Assembly (NCBI GenBank): GCA_050084985.1
Contig: JBITNC010000001.1
Coordinates: forward strand, 85,994,001 to 86,058,000
Length of the DNA stretch: 64,000 nucleotides
Direction: 5' to 3'
Origin: Nageia nagi
Taxonomy: Eukaryota; Pinophyta
Part shown: positions 13,698-24,400 of the stretch, one piece after another
How positions within the stretch are numbered: position 1 is the first letter of the stretch
Layout of the letters: each line of letters begins with the position of its first letter
The notes under the pieces: model-generated
The model's input: the letters and a program-made list of their open reading frames with translations, nothing else
Told to the model about the DNA's origin: nothing
Database searches by the model: none
Made by a program: the position numbers and the translations under genes

Positions 13698-14550
13698 TGT
13701 TTACAAATAAAAATTGAGAGTGCAAATAAGTAAATAGGCAATTATCTACAAACTCAATATTATCTGTATTTTAGCTACGGATAGCAATTTATTCTAGATA
13801 ACAATAAAAAACATAGAACAATTCAGAAGTGTAAATGTACCAACCAAGACTGTGATTTATGTACTAACCTTACGGAACATACCTGACAATGAAAGATGCT
13901 GAGATTGGTGATGTAGTGATAATAAGCTCCCTTTTCCACAACGTCGTGACCTGTAAAGATGCGAAAAGAGGACCGCGGGCGTCCGTTTCAGTGGTATGAG
14001 AGCACCGGCGGTGTTCTTCCATTCACAAAGGAGCACCGGCGGCCTTATCTTAATAGCTTTGACCTCTCAGTTAGGTCCAGATCTTCAGTATAGATATCTC
14101 AGATTGCAGTATAATATCAGAATTGATTGCAGATGTCAGGAGAGCTCACGTAAGGAAGCACACAAACCACAGCCTTGTAGGCGGTACCAAGAGATACCTT
14201 AGGGGGTAGCCACTTACAAGACCATACGTGGGATCATGTGTATCCTTGTTGTTGTGGACTTACTATTAGATCCCTTATTTATATAGATATAGGTAATACC
14301 GCCCATAGGTCGGCGTGCATCCACATAAATAAGGTTAATTCACAAGATTTAAGATAAATACATCAATAAACAAGATAATTCATGCAATACTCAAGATAAA
14401 CCCTGCAATATTCAAGATAACCTATGAATATTCATATTCAAGCCAAACATTGATATTATCACTTTAATTCACTCAAGATGTATAGTTAGGCCAAGCATAT
14501 TTCATTAATTCATTGATTTAAAAGCATAAAATCATTTTTATGTGTTAACA
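13698..14550 (-). repeat. Element C 3' LTR (left copy)
   Basis: Plus-strand ends are TGTTTAC and GTTAACA. A minus-strand TATATAAATA promoter-like stretch lies near 14278-14290. It contains the palindrome cluster 13970-14045. Confidence 0.93.
13970..14045. repeat. Palindrome cluster in element C 3' LTR
   Basis: Three 15-16 bp units start at 13970, 13999 and 14030. The first is GGACCGCGGGCGTCC, with one base deleted relative to the other LTR. The second is AGAGCACCGGCGGTGT and the third GGAGCACCGGCGGCCT. Spacing is 29 and 31 bp. Confidence 0.85.
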
Positions 14551-14565
14551 GATGCCCCACTTTGG
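14551..14565 (-). promoter_or_regulatory. Element C polypurine tract
   Basis: On the minus strand AAAGTGGGGCATC lies directly before the 3' LTR start TGTTAAC. It fixes the orientation of the element. Confidence 0.8.
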
Positions 14566-14929
14566 ATGTGAAATCGAAAGAAACATGAGGTGACTTGAGA
14601 TTTTGCATTCAAAGTAAAAACTCACTATCATAGCACACAATTTTAATAAGCAATGATAAACATTCACCATTCTGAACTTAAACAATATCATGATAAAGCT
14701 CATTAATACTAGATATAGGTTGAGAAAACTCCCCTTTGATATTACCTTGGGCATGCTTGCCCCTTGCATTTTGCTGTAGAAGGTGATAGCTTGATATGTC
14801 TGATAATCTTGCTGCAATGCTGATGACCCAAGACAACATGCTTGACAACACACATAACAATGATAGGATAGACGACTTAACCACACATGCCAGCCAGACG
14901 ACAACTTGACAAGACCACATCACAACACA

Positions 14930-15136
14930 TATGACCAACTCACAAGACAAGACATGATAACACACATGATCAACTCACAAGACAATACATGATAACACAC
15001 ATGATCAACTCACAAGACAAGACATGATAACACACATGATCAACTCACAAGACAAGACATGATAACACACATGATCAACTCACAAGACAAGACATGATAA
15101 CACACATGATCAACTCACAAGACCAAACATGATAAC
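14930..15136. repeat. 35-bp tandem array in element C 3' region
   Basis: The unit ACATGATAACACACATGATC plus 15 bp repeats exactly every 35 bp from 14952 (14952, 14987, 15022, 15057, 15092, 15127). Copies are almost identical. It is transcribed as part of the element's 3' untranslated region. Confidence 0.92.
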
Positions 15137-15149
15137 CATAACCAAACAC

Positions 15150-15715
15150 AGGGGAGAGCTAAGTTCCACACAACTGAGCCCTCGCATCAAGAGGTGTACT
15201 GCAGTTGCCGAAGAACCGAACTCCACAAAATAAGTGATAAGCTGATAATGGGAGAGCTAAGTATCCACACAACTGAGCCCTCACATCAAGAGGTGTACTC
15301 CAGTTACCGAGGAACCGAACTCCGTAAAACAAGTGATAAGCTGATATGTTAGAGCTAAATTCCACACAACTGAGCCCTCGCATCAAGAGGTGTACTGCAG
15401 TTGCCGAAGAATCGAACTCCGCAAAACAATGATAAGCTGATGGGGGAGAGCTAAGTTCCACACAACTGAGCCTTCACACTGGCTACAGTCACATAAGAAC
15501 CGAACTCTGCAAAACAATGATAAGCTGATGGGGGAGAGCTAAGTTCCACACAACTGAGCCTTCACACTGGCTGCAGTCACATAAGAACTGAACTCTGCAA
15601 AACAATGATAAGCTGATGGGGGAGAGCTAAGTTCACACAACTGAGCCTTCACACTGGCTACAGTCACATAAGAACCGAACTCCGCAAAACAAGTGATAAA
15701 CTGATGGAGCTGACA
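15150..15715. repeat. Tandem array of about 97-bp and about 88-bp units in element C
   Basis: Six units begin near GGGAGAGCTAAGTTCCACAC (about 15152, 15249, 15350, 15445, 15531, 15620). The first three carry CATCAAGAGGTGTACTGCAG. The last three carry the shorter CACACTGGCTACAGTCACAT in its place. This is a higher-order array of two variants. Confidence 0.9.
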
Positions 15716-16115
15716 CTCCACCAAGAAGCATGATAAGCTGATAATGGGAGCTAGACTCCACTCATAAGCACATGATAAGCTGACTATGGGAGCTGGACTC
15801 CTCTCACAAGCACATGATAAGCTGACTATGGGAGCTGGACTCCACTCAGAAGCACATGATAAGCTGACTATGGGAGCTGGACTCCTCTCACAAGCATGTG
15901 ATAAGCTGACTATGGGAGCTAGACTCCTCTCACAAGCATGATAATCTGATCACGGGAGCTGGACTCCACTCATAGGTACATGATAAGCTGACTATGGGAG
16001 CTGGACTCCACTCATAGGCACATGATAAGCTAACTGTGGGAGCTGGACTCCACTCATAGGTACATGATAAGCTCACTATGGGAGCTGGACTCCTGGCACA
16101 AGCATGATAGTCTGA
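15716..16115. repeat. About 41-bp tandem array in element C
   Basis: About nine units of the form GGGAGCTGGACTCCACTCA then CACATGATAAGCTGACTAT run through this block. They share the GATAAGCTGA core with the preceding array, so the two arrays probably derive from each other. Confidence 0.9.
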
Positions 16116-16225
16116 TCACTCAGGTCTGCAAACACAAAACTCAAAGCAATATTCTCCTGGATATAACGTTGATCAAGCACCTATGATGCACCCATGATAC
16201 CTGATAAACTGATTTTCTAGATGAA

Positions 16226-16293
16226 GCAACACAGGTGGTCCTTTCTTGCTGACTTAGAATGCCAGCGGTCTTCTCTAAGACCGCGGGTGGTCC
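16226..16293. repeat. Palindrome cluster upstream of the antisense PMD gene of C
   Basis: A full unit AGACCGCGGGTGGTCC lies at 16278-16293. Two half-units precede it, GGTGGTCC at 16234 and AGCGGTCT at 16264, 30 bp apart. The cluster ends about 140 bp before the TATA box. Confidence 0.8.
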
Positions 16294-16435
16294 TTTTCTT
16301 GAAGACTCATCAAAAACCGTGAAAATCAGGTCCCTACGAATCACTCCTGGATTCCAGATTGATGCTTAATTGCTTGTCCACATATGCCAAATGCTTAAAT
16401 CGAAATTCATCTTGAAGTGTGTGCCCTAACCTTTC

Positions 16436-16442
16436 TATAAAA
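16436..16442 (+). promoter_or_regulatory. Putative TATA box of the antisense PMD gene in C
   Basis: TATAAAA sits in the context CTATAAAAG, about 150 bp upstream of the ATG at 16589, at a suitable distance for a short 5' leader. It faces opposite to the element's own LTR promoter. Confidence 0.6.
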
Positions 16443-16588
16443 GTGGGTCCACCCTTCCTCATTTGTTCATCCTATCATTTTCATAGCTGAGAGCATCCTA
16501 GAGCTTGAGAAACTGATTCATAAAGGTTTAGCTAGTGATCTTGTTGCTATTACTAGGTGATTCTTCCTGTATTGCTGTACTGCACACT

Positions 16589-18847
16589 ATGGCCCTACCG
16601 ATCACACGTCGAGAGGGACACAGAGCTGCCTTGGTGGCTGATTCTCCTACTGGTCATCAGGTACACTACCTCTTCTACCTTTTTCATGCTATGTTTTTGT
16701 TTGTCTTGAAGTTTTAGCCGCCTATACACTAGTTTCCCGAATTTGCCCCTAGGGTTTTACTGTTGCATACCCTAGCTCTACGTTTTTCTCTTTTTTAGTC
16801 TACTTTTCGAACTTCCGGCTCCATGGCTGCCTTGTGCTTACCTGTACGAACCTGCACCCTGCATTTTTATTGCCCTTTTTCATGAAAACAGGACCGCTGG
16901 CGGTCCTTTCTGCCCTAGTTTGGACCGTGGGCGGTCCTTATCTTCTGACATAGACCGTGGGTGGTCCTCTTTTTTGTGTAGTATTTCTTTGCTGTTTGTG
17001 TTTTACATCTTGATACTAACTTGTCTTTCATTTTTCTTGTAGAGCCGTGCATACCTTATGCGTCCCTCCGGTAAGAGTGCCACCTTCACCACTGCCCAAC
17101 AGTGGCCCCAAACTGACGCAGCCCGGAGTATTCTGGAGGATATTTCATTCAGCCACCTTGCATTTGCTGAATATGTGTTTCATGACCGTAACATGCTTAC
17201 AGCTTTGATGGAGAGGTGGGATCCAAATTCCAACACCTTTCACCTCCCCACTGGTGAGATTACAGTGACCCTAGAAGATATCTACAGGATTACAAGACTT
17301 CCTATCAGGGGGAAACTAGTGAACATGATTCCTGTTCCGAGCTTGGAACAGGCAGAGGTGTGGGCTACATGGTTGATGGGATCAGACGAAGTGAATCACA
17401 GGAAGAGAGGTGTGTCACAAGTAAAACATGTGCCAGAGGATCCTCTAGCACGGGGTGACCTGAGGATGAGGCTCCTTATTGCTTGCCTTCTAGATGCTAT
17501 TGTATATCCAGACAAGAGCAGTGAGACCTTCCCAGTAGGTATGGTTCCTATTATTCAGGACATGGTTATACACAGACAGCGATATGCATGGTGCCCTGCA
17601 ATACTGGCACAGCTTTATCATGACCTCCACGGCTTTGCAGAGGTGGAGAGAAAGGGTAGACAGGTGGCTCATTCTATGATTCTACAAGTATGGGCATATG
17701 ATCACATCATCATCTCTAGATCGATGATGTTGCCCCTAGATCATCCAGATGATGTACCCACCTGGCAACGGTGGGCTACGATAGAGGTACCAGATTTTCC
17801 TAGCAGGGACCTAGAGGGATGGTGGGTACAATTTGACCTACTACAAGAGTCATAGATATACTGGCATCCCTATCGGGGAGGTGTACCAGAGTGGGAGGAG
17901 GATATATAGGAGATGGTATGGGTGAGACACCCTACATACCTACAGGCGCGTAGGGCACTAGTGGAGCCGTACAGACCAGAGCGGGTACTCCATCAGTTCA
18001 GCTTCCAACAAGGTATACCGAATGACTGCAGGATAGTGGTGCGCTACTACTGTAGCAGGCACCTCCCAGAGGATTATGAACCAGTACCTGGCTGGGATTC
18101 AGGTTGGGAGTCCCCCAGCGAGGACTCCAACTATGAGGTAGATGATGACATAGACAGACCTGATCACACAGAGGATTACCTAGACTGGTGGAGGACACAC
18201 CGTCCTCACCACATAGGCATACATGCCACTGACATAGGTGACGATGCATGGGAGGATGAGGACATAGGAGACACAGAGACCGGATGGGACACTCCCTTCA
18301 CCATGGGAGGATGGGGAGGAGAGGACAGTTCTACATATGCCCGTGACACGTCTCTAGATGCAGGTCATGACGACAATGAGGAGACCGATCCTGATCAGGA
18401 TGAGTACGAACCTCAATATAAGACAGAGTCAGATTGGGAGGATGAAGACTACGATGAGGATGATGATGGTAACCTACTTTCTCTACTACTTTTCTTTGAC
18501 TTTCTATTTTTCATGATATGCAAGGAACTAATATGATATCTTTATACTATGCCATAGATCCTGAGGTTGTGATGGCAAAACTACGTGGTCAAATTGGTCA
18601 CAAGGATGAGGAGATTAGAGAACTACAGAGTCGTCTACGGTTTGGCGGAGGGGATTATACCGGTATCTATCAGGACCTACAGGCAGCAAACAAGGAGATC
18701 AAGACCCTCTATGAGCAGCTTCACCAGGCTGAGAGACAGATCGGCGAGGAGAAGGCCCGAGCGGAGAAATACAAGGCACGGTGCGGGGGTGGCACATCTA
18801 GCAGGGCTACTAGCTCTAGTGTAGGGGGTGGGGGGTCTAGATTCTAA
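16589..18847 (+). pseudogene. Antisense plant mobile domain (PMD) gene of element C, three exons
   Basis: Exon 1 is 16589-16660 (24 codons), exon 2 is 17043-18468, exon 3 is 18558-18847 ending in TAA. Donors are GT at 16661 and 18469. Acceptors are TAG at 17040-17042 and 18555-18557. A perfect branch site TACTAAC lies at 17014-17020. Phases agree at both joints. Residues about 79-114 carry the PMD signature: LMERWDP, then HLPTGEITVTLEDIYRITRL. A further conserved stretch ends near AWAYDHI. A very acidic Asp/Glu region (about 18100-18465) follows, then a coiled coil with a Gly/Ser-rich tail in exon 3. PMD proteins include host silencing-related factors, and Tat elements are known to carry antisense ORFs of this type. 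Its role here is unknown. Two in-frame TAG codons (17853 and near 17907) look like former CAG, so this copy is probably inactive. Confidence 0.8.
16891..16967. repeat. Palindrome cluster in intron 1 of the antisense PMD gene of C
   Basis: Units are GGACCGCTGGCGGTCC (16891), GGACCGTGGGCGGTCC (16922) and AGACCGTGGGTGGTCC (16952), spaced 31 and 30 bp. This is the cleanest cluster in C. Confidence 0.92.
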
Positions 18848-19081
18848 ATCACTCTATGTAATCTCATCCAGTTTGCACTTGTAAAAAAAAACATTTTGAC
18901 CATGATATAAAACACAAAATTTGGTACCTGATTTGTTCTTTATGCATGTACTTGTGATATGTGAATTTGATGTTCCGTGATCCTTGAGAACGAACACCAA
19001 CTATACGACGTGAAATTCTGATCCTTCATGTTGCGAACGTACTTGGAATCTTTCGCTTTCCTCTATTTTTCTACTAAAAGA

Positions 19082-19127
19082 GGACCATCGGTGGTCCTAT
19101 TATCACGAAATACAACGCCGGTGCTCC
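19082..19127. repeat. Palindrome pair between PMD gene and gag of C
   Basis: GGACCATCGGTGGTCC at 19082 and ACAACGCCGGTGCTCC at 19112 are 30 bp apart. They lie in the space between the converging 3' ends of gag and the antisense gene. Confidence 0.75.
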
Positions 19128-19238
19128 TGTTATAACGTCATAAATCTTCCCAATCTCCTGACCATGACGTCCGTTAATGACCTGAACTAACTGCGTGTTC
19201 CTCTCTTTTTTTTTTTATATATATATATATATTTCAAT

Positions 19239-20456
19239 CTACCAAATGATACCCCCGGAGGGCCTGGCGCTTCCCCCGGTGTCAACCTTGCAAGCATCTT
19301 CAAGAAAGATCATATTGATATGCTGTTCTTCTCCTGTATCTTTAACCTTTTCTGGACATACATAGCATCCATCTTCTATGAGCTTCTGTATTCTATCCCT
19401 AAGATTTCCACATCCATTTGTAGCATGGCCTTTAGTCTGATGATATTCACAATATCTATCTTCCTTATACCAATGGGGTTTTTCTGCTGTTGGATCTTCC
19501 TCACGCTTCGGTAAAGGTTGTAATAACCCTTTTTCCACAAGGTCTTTTAGGATGTGTCTTGGGGGTATGGGGAATCTCACATATCTCTTTTCCTTCGTCT
19601 CACTTGTCTTTTCAGCTACATGGATAGCTTTCTCTTTCTTTGGCAATTGTGGTCTCTTGTCCTTTGCTTTTGCCTTTTCATTGTTACCATACTTTACAAG
19701 CCCTAGCTTCACAAGGACTTTTTCTTTCTCTAACAATTTATATGTCATATCGAAAAATGTGAGATGTGTATAATCAATAACATGTGATTGTAGGGGCAAT
19801 ATAATAGCTTCTTTAAAAATGTTATTTACCTCTTTTTCTGTTAACTTGGTCTTTACCTACTGCCATGTCTTTTTAAACCTTACAACAAATTTATCCAGTT
19901 GCTCATCACTGTCATGTTTAATAGCACATAAATCTGATAGCATAACCTCCTTCTTGATGTTATGCTTATATTGCTCCAGAAACAAATCACTGAATTCTAC
20001 AAATGATGTAATGGACCCTTCAGGTAAGCCATAGAACCATTCTCGTGCATCTCCTTCCAAGCTCTGGGGGAAGAATTTAGCCTGCAATCTTTGGTCTGTA
20101 CCAATTGTGAGTTCACATTCATCCTTAAATCCTTGTATATGTCTCCTTGGATCTCCTCCACCATTGAACTTACTGAATTTTGGCTTAATGTAATCAGCTG
20201 GTGGCATATGCCTACGAATGTCATCACATAAAGGACTACCGAATTCGAAAGACTCGTTAGGCGGAGCTGATCTCCTTGTCAATCTATCTATCTACCTCTG
20301 CATACCTTCCATTGTGGCCTAAACATTACTATTGTCACCCTCAGCGCTATGTTGCATTCCTCCGGATCCCTCCGGATCATCATGTCTGATTTCTACCAAT
20401 AATTCATCTAAATCCCTTTTTGAAAGACTACGCAAGAATAACTTGAGTTGTTCCAT
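19239..20456 (-). pseudogene. Gag of element C (Tat-type Ty3/gypsy)
   Basis: One frame runs about 405 codons from ATG 20456-20454 to a TAG at 19241-19239. The capsid-like Retrotrans_gag part (about residues 75-200) carries PKFSKFNGGGDPRRHIQGFK, FFPQSLEGDAREWFYGLP and the helix that follows. A Cys-x2-His-x4-His-x4-Cys knuckle (CEYHQTKGHATNGC) lies near residue 340, the variant seen in Tat-lineage gag, and is followed by LRDRIQKLIEDG. Three TAG codons interrupt it (two near 20290-20330 and one near 19855), all after or near Gln-rich positions. The start is chosen because it is the first ATG after the primer site and opens the frame. The protein would form particles, but no enzymes follow it. 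Confidence 0.88.
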
Positions 20457-20525
20457 AACTAAGGCACTCACAAAATAGATGTTAATCTGAACTAAAACCT
20501 TTAGGGTTTTAGTGTAATGATGTGT

Positions 20526-20545
20526 AGTTCACGTCGGGTTCACCA
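20526..20545 (-). promoter_or_regulatory. Element C primer binding site
   Basis: On the minus strand TGGTGAACCCGACGTGAACT begins two bases after the 5' LTR end. The TGG start is complementary to a tRNA CCA end. I cannot name the tRNA with certainty. Confidence 0.7.
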
Positions 20546-20547
20546 AA

Positions 20548-21422
20548 TGTTTACAAATAAAAATTGAGAGTGCAAATAAGTAAATAGGCAATTATCTACA
20601 AACTCAATATTATCTGTATTTTAGCTACGGATAGCAATTTATTCTAGATAACAATAAACAACATATAACAATTCAGAAGTGTAAATGTACCAACCAAGAC
20701 TGTGATTTATGTACTAACCTTACGGAACATACCTGACAATGAAAGATGCTGAGATTGGCGATGTAGTGATAATAAGCTCCCTTTTCCACAACATCGTGAC
20801 CTGCAAAGATGCGAAAAGAGGACCGCGGGCGGTCCATTTCAGTGGTATGAGAGCGCCGGCGGTGTTCTTCCATTCACAAAGGAGCGTCGACGGCCTTATC
20901 TTAATAGCTTTGACCTCTCAGTTAGGTCCAGATCTTCAGTATAGATATCTCAGATTGCAGTATAATATCAGAATTGATCGCAGATGTCAGGAGAGCTCGC
21001 GTAAGGAAGCACACAAACCACAGCCTTGTAGGCGGTACCAAGAGATACCTTAGGGGGTAGCCACTTACAAGACCATACGCGGGATCATGTGTATCCTTGT
21101 TGTTGTGGACTTACTATTAGATCCCTTATTTATATAGATATAGGTAATACTGCCCATAGGTCGGCGTGCATCCACATAAATAAGGTTAATTCACAAGATT
21201 TAAGATAAATACATCAATAAACAAGATAATTCATGCAATACTCAAGATAAACCCTGCAATATTCAAGATAACCCATGCAATATTCAAGATAACCTATGAA
21301 TATTCATATTCAAGCCAAACATTGATATTATCACTTTAATTCACTCAAGACGTATAGTTAGGCCAAGCATATTTCATTAATTCATTGATTTAAAAGCATA
21401 AAATCATTTTTATGTGTTAACA
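20548..21422 (-). repeat. Element C 5' LTR (right copy)
   Basis: This copy is 875 bp against 853 for the left copy. Most of the difference is a duplicated CATGCAATATTCAAGATAAC unit near 21270. Most point differences from the left copy are at CpG. Confidence 0.93.
20820..20896. repeat. Palindrome cluster in element C 5' LTR
   Basis: Units are GGACCGCGGGCGGTCC (20820, perfect except the centre), AGAGCGCCGGCGGTGT (20850) and GGAGCGTCGACGGCCT (20881). Spacing is 30 and 31 bp, as in intron 1 of the PMD gene. Confidence 0.9.
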
Positions 21423-24400
21423 ATAATAATGGATTTACACATGTCATACATCAAAGAAGAAGAAGATTTCTGGCACCTACTACAATGTGGCAAAGTCCAC
21501 AACCCAGGTTCACTCAATCTTTTTCTGGTTATTATTTTAAGTGCAATGGGTATGGACATAGAATCTCTGAATGCAAATATAATATAGGTCCAAGGAATTT
21601 CTCAAGTAGAAATATGTTTGCACCATTGATGGATTATGCTGTAGAATGTTATAATTGTCACAACTATGGTCATACTGCAAGAAATTGTAGGAGCACATTT
21701 TTTCAAAATCAATTTCAGCAAAGATCTTTTTAGTCACAAGGCATGAGATATAATAGACAAATTCCAAAAAGATAGGTACAACAAAACAAATAGGAAGAGA
21801 CAATACATGAATCTAAAATAGGTATCAAGAAGATATAGAAAGAGAAGGAGCAACTAAAAGATAAAAAAGAATCTCTAATAGTACAAATAGCTCTTAAAGT
21901 AGAGAATAAACTAGCTCCTTGGATACTAGATAGTGGTTGCTCTAGCCACATGATCAGAGATAAAAGAAGATTTAAAAAATTAGAACAACATGAAGGGGAT
22001 CAGTAAAATTTGGCAATAATGATGGAGTAAAGATTATCAATAGAGGTACAGTTAAGATTAATGATAGAAAGATCAAGTCAGAAGAAGTATTATTCATGAT
22101 CAGGTTGAAACATAGCTTGCTGAGTGTTAGTCAGATTTGTGATAGAGGACATGATGTAATATTCAAGAAACATGGATGTGAAATCAGAAGAGCAAACAAT
22201 GGTAGGTTAGTTGCAGTTGGTACAAGGATATCCGAAAATCTATATACATTGATAGAGACTTCAAATGGATCATGTCTACTCAGAAAGGAGGATGAAGATT
22301 GACTTTGGCATAAGAGACTTGGACACATCTATTTTGATAATTTAGTTAAAATTTGTTCAAAGAGAGCAGTTCGAGATATACCAAGTATCAAAAAACCACC
22401 AAGTAGTATTTATTCTTCATGCCAAAAGGGTAAGCTCATTAGATCCACTTTCAAGACAAAGGAATACTATTCCAGCAAACCATTAGAGCTTGTTCATACT
22501 GATTTGTGTGGTCCTATGAGAACACAAAGGACAAAGGAATACTATTCCAGCAAACCATTAGAGCTTGTTCATACTGATTTGTGTGGTCCTATGAGAACAC
22601 AAAGTTTAAATGGGGATAGGTACTTCATGCTATGTATAGATGATTATTCTAGGATAACATGGATACTATTCTTGAAACACAAGTCAAAAGCACTTGAAAA
22701 TTTTAAGACCTTCAAGAACCTAGTAGAAAATTAGATTGGAAGAAGAATCAAATGTTTAAGATCGGATAGAGGAGGTGAATTCATTTCAGATGATTTTAAT
22801 GAATTCTATCATGAGTATGGTATCAGGAGATAGTTTTCAACAGTAAGAACACCTCAACAAAATGGTGTAGAAGAAAGAAAAAATAGGTCAAGTCAAGAAA
22901 TGACACGAACAATGTTGATAGAAAGCCACATAGCTGACAGGTTTTGAAAAGAAGCAGTCCACATAATGGTTTATATTTAGAACAGATGTATGTTAAGGCC
23001 CCATGGAAATAAGACACCCTATGAATTATGGTTTGGTAAAAAGGCATCAGCAAAATACTTCAAAGTATTTGGGAGTAAGTGCTACATTAAGAGGATGGAA
23101 GAAAATCTTGGTAAGTTCGATGATAGAGCGGATGAAGGTATATTTCTTGGTTACTCAATAAAAAGCAAGGCTTACAAATGTTACAATAGAAGACTTAGAA
23201 AAGTTAAGAGTGCGGATGTCAAGATTGATGAACTAAGAGTACCTCCAAAAGATAATAATAAAAAAATTTTAGAATATATTGAGGTAGATGAGGTAGAGGA
23301 ACAACCAGAAAATCAACCAAAGAATGGCTCAGGTAACTCACACAGTGGTTTAGAAATAGAAGAAAATCAAAAACACAAGACAGGTAAATGGCAAAAAGAT
23401 CATCCAACTAACCAAATAATTGGAGATCTAGATACTAGAGTTCAAATAAGAAGAAGAACAATAAGAACATATTCTCTTCTCTCAAGCATAGAACCAAAAA
23501 ATGTTGTAGAGACAAATTAGGATGAAAGTTGGATCAAAGCAATGGATGAGAAACTAGACCAAATTGAAAAGAACCAAACTTGAGAGTTGGTACCAAGGCC
23601 CAAAAATAAAAATGTGATTGGCACCAAGTGGGTTTTTTGCAACAAGCTTAATGAAGATGGAAAAGTAATAAGAAACAAAGCAAGATTGGTTTGTAAAGGG
23701 TATGCTCAAGTTGAAGGTATTGATTTTGAAGAAACTTTTCCTCCTATTGCTAGATTAGAAGCTATCCATATGTTTCTTACTTTGGCAGTCTATAAAAATT
23801 TCAAAGTTTATCAAATGGATGTAAAATCAGCATTTTTGAATGGAAATCTTAATGAAGAAGTTTATATTGAGAAACCAAATAGATTTTAGATAAGTGAGAA
23901 TCTAGATTTTGTGTGCAAATTAAAAAAGGCACTTTATGGTCTAAAACAAGCACCCTGAGCATGGTACTCTAGACTTGATACATATCTACATCAGCAAGGT
24001 TTTAAAAAGGGTATGGTGGATAGTAATCTCTACATTAAATCTGAAAATAATCACCAAGTTATCATTGTTGTTTATGTAGATGATATTATTTTTAGAGGTA
24101 GCAAAGATGAAATGTGCAAAGATTTTGCTAACCAAATGCAAACAGAGTTTGAAATGTCAATGATAGGTGAACTTTCATATTTTCTTGGTTTGCAAGTTAA
24201 TCAATTAAAGAATGGCATTTTTATTTCGCAAATCAAGTATGTTAAAGAGATGTTAAAAAAGTTCACTATGGAGGATTGCAAGCCTGTGAGCACTCCTATG
24301 ATGATAAGCTACAAGCTAAGCAAGGATGATAAGTCACCATCAGTAGATCAGACTATGTACAAGTCAATGATTGGGAGCCTATTATATTTGACAGCTACCA

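Larger units (their letters stand above)
13698..21422 (-). mobile_element. Element C: young non-autonomous Tat-type Ty3/gypsy element with antisense PMD gene
   Basis: LTRs at 13698-14550 and 20548-21422 differ by about 15-20 substitutions by eye, most at CpG, plus one 22-24 bp tandem expansion in the right copy. The target duplication is a perfect ATAAT at 13693-13697 and 21423-21427. On the minus strand the order is 5' LTR, primer site, gag (20456-19239), the antisense PMD gene, three tandem arrays, polypurine tract, 3' LTR. No protease, reverse transcriptase, RNase H or integrase is present. Tail-to-tail gag and antisense gene plus 3' tandem arrays are typical of the Tat lineage. A gag-only element of this kind needs enzymes from a relative. 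Confidence 0.93.

Noticed and set aside
13996-14202. ORFs inside the LTRs of C (13996-14202, 20739-21053)
   Set aside because: They lie in non-coding LTR sequence, differ in length between the two copies and have no known domain.
15159-15724. Minus-strand ORFs with repeated Ser/Cys-rich peptides
   Set aside because: They are simply the tandem array of element C read in one frame. The period is not kept as a multiple of three across variants.
14930-16115. CRISPR-like array
   Set aside because: Repeats are directly adjacent without unique spacers and lie in a plant retrotransposon 3' region.
19320-20034. Plus-strand ORFs opposite gag of C
   Set aside because: They are antisense shadows of the minus-strand gag, which has clear capsid and zinc-knuckle motifs.
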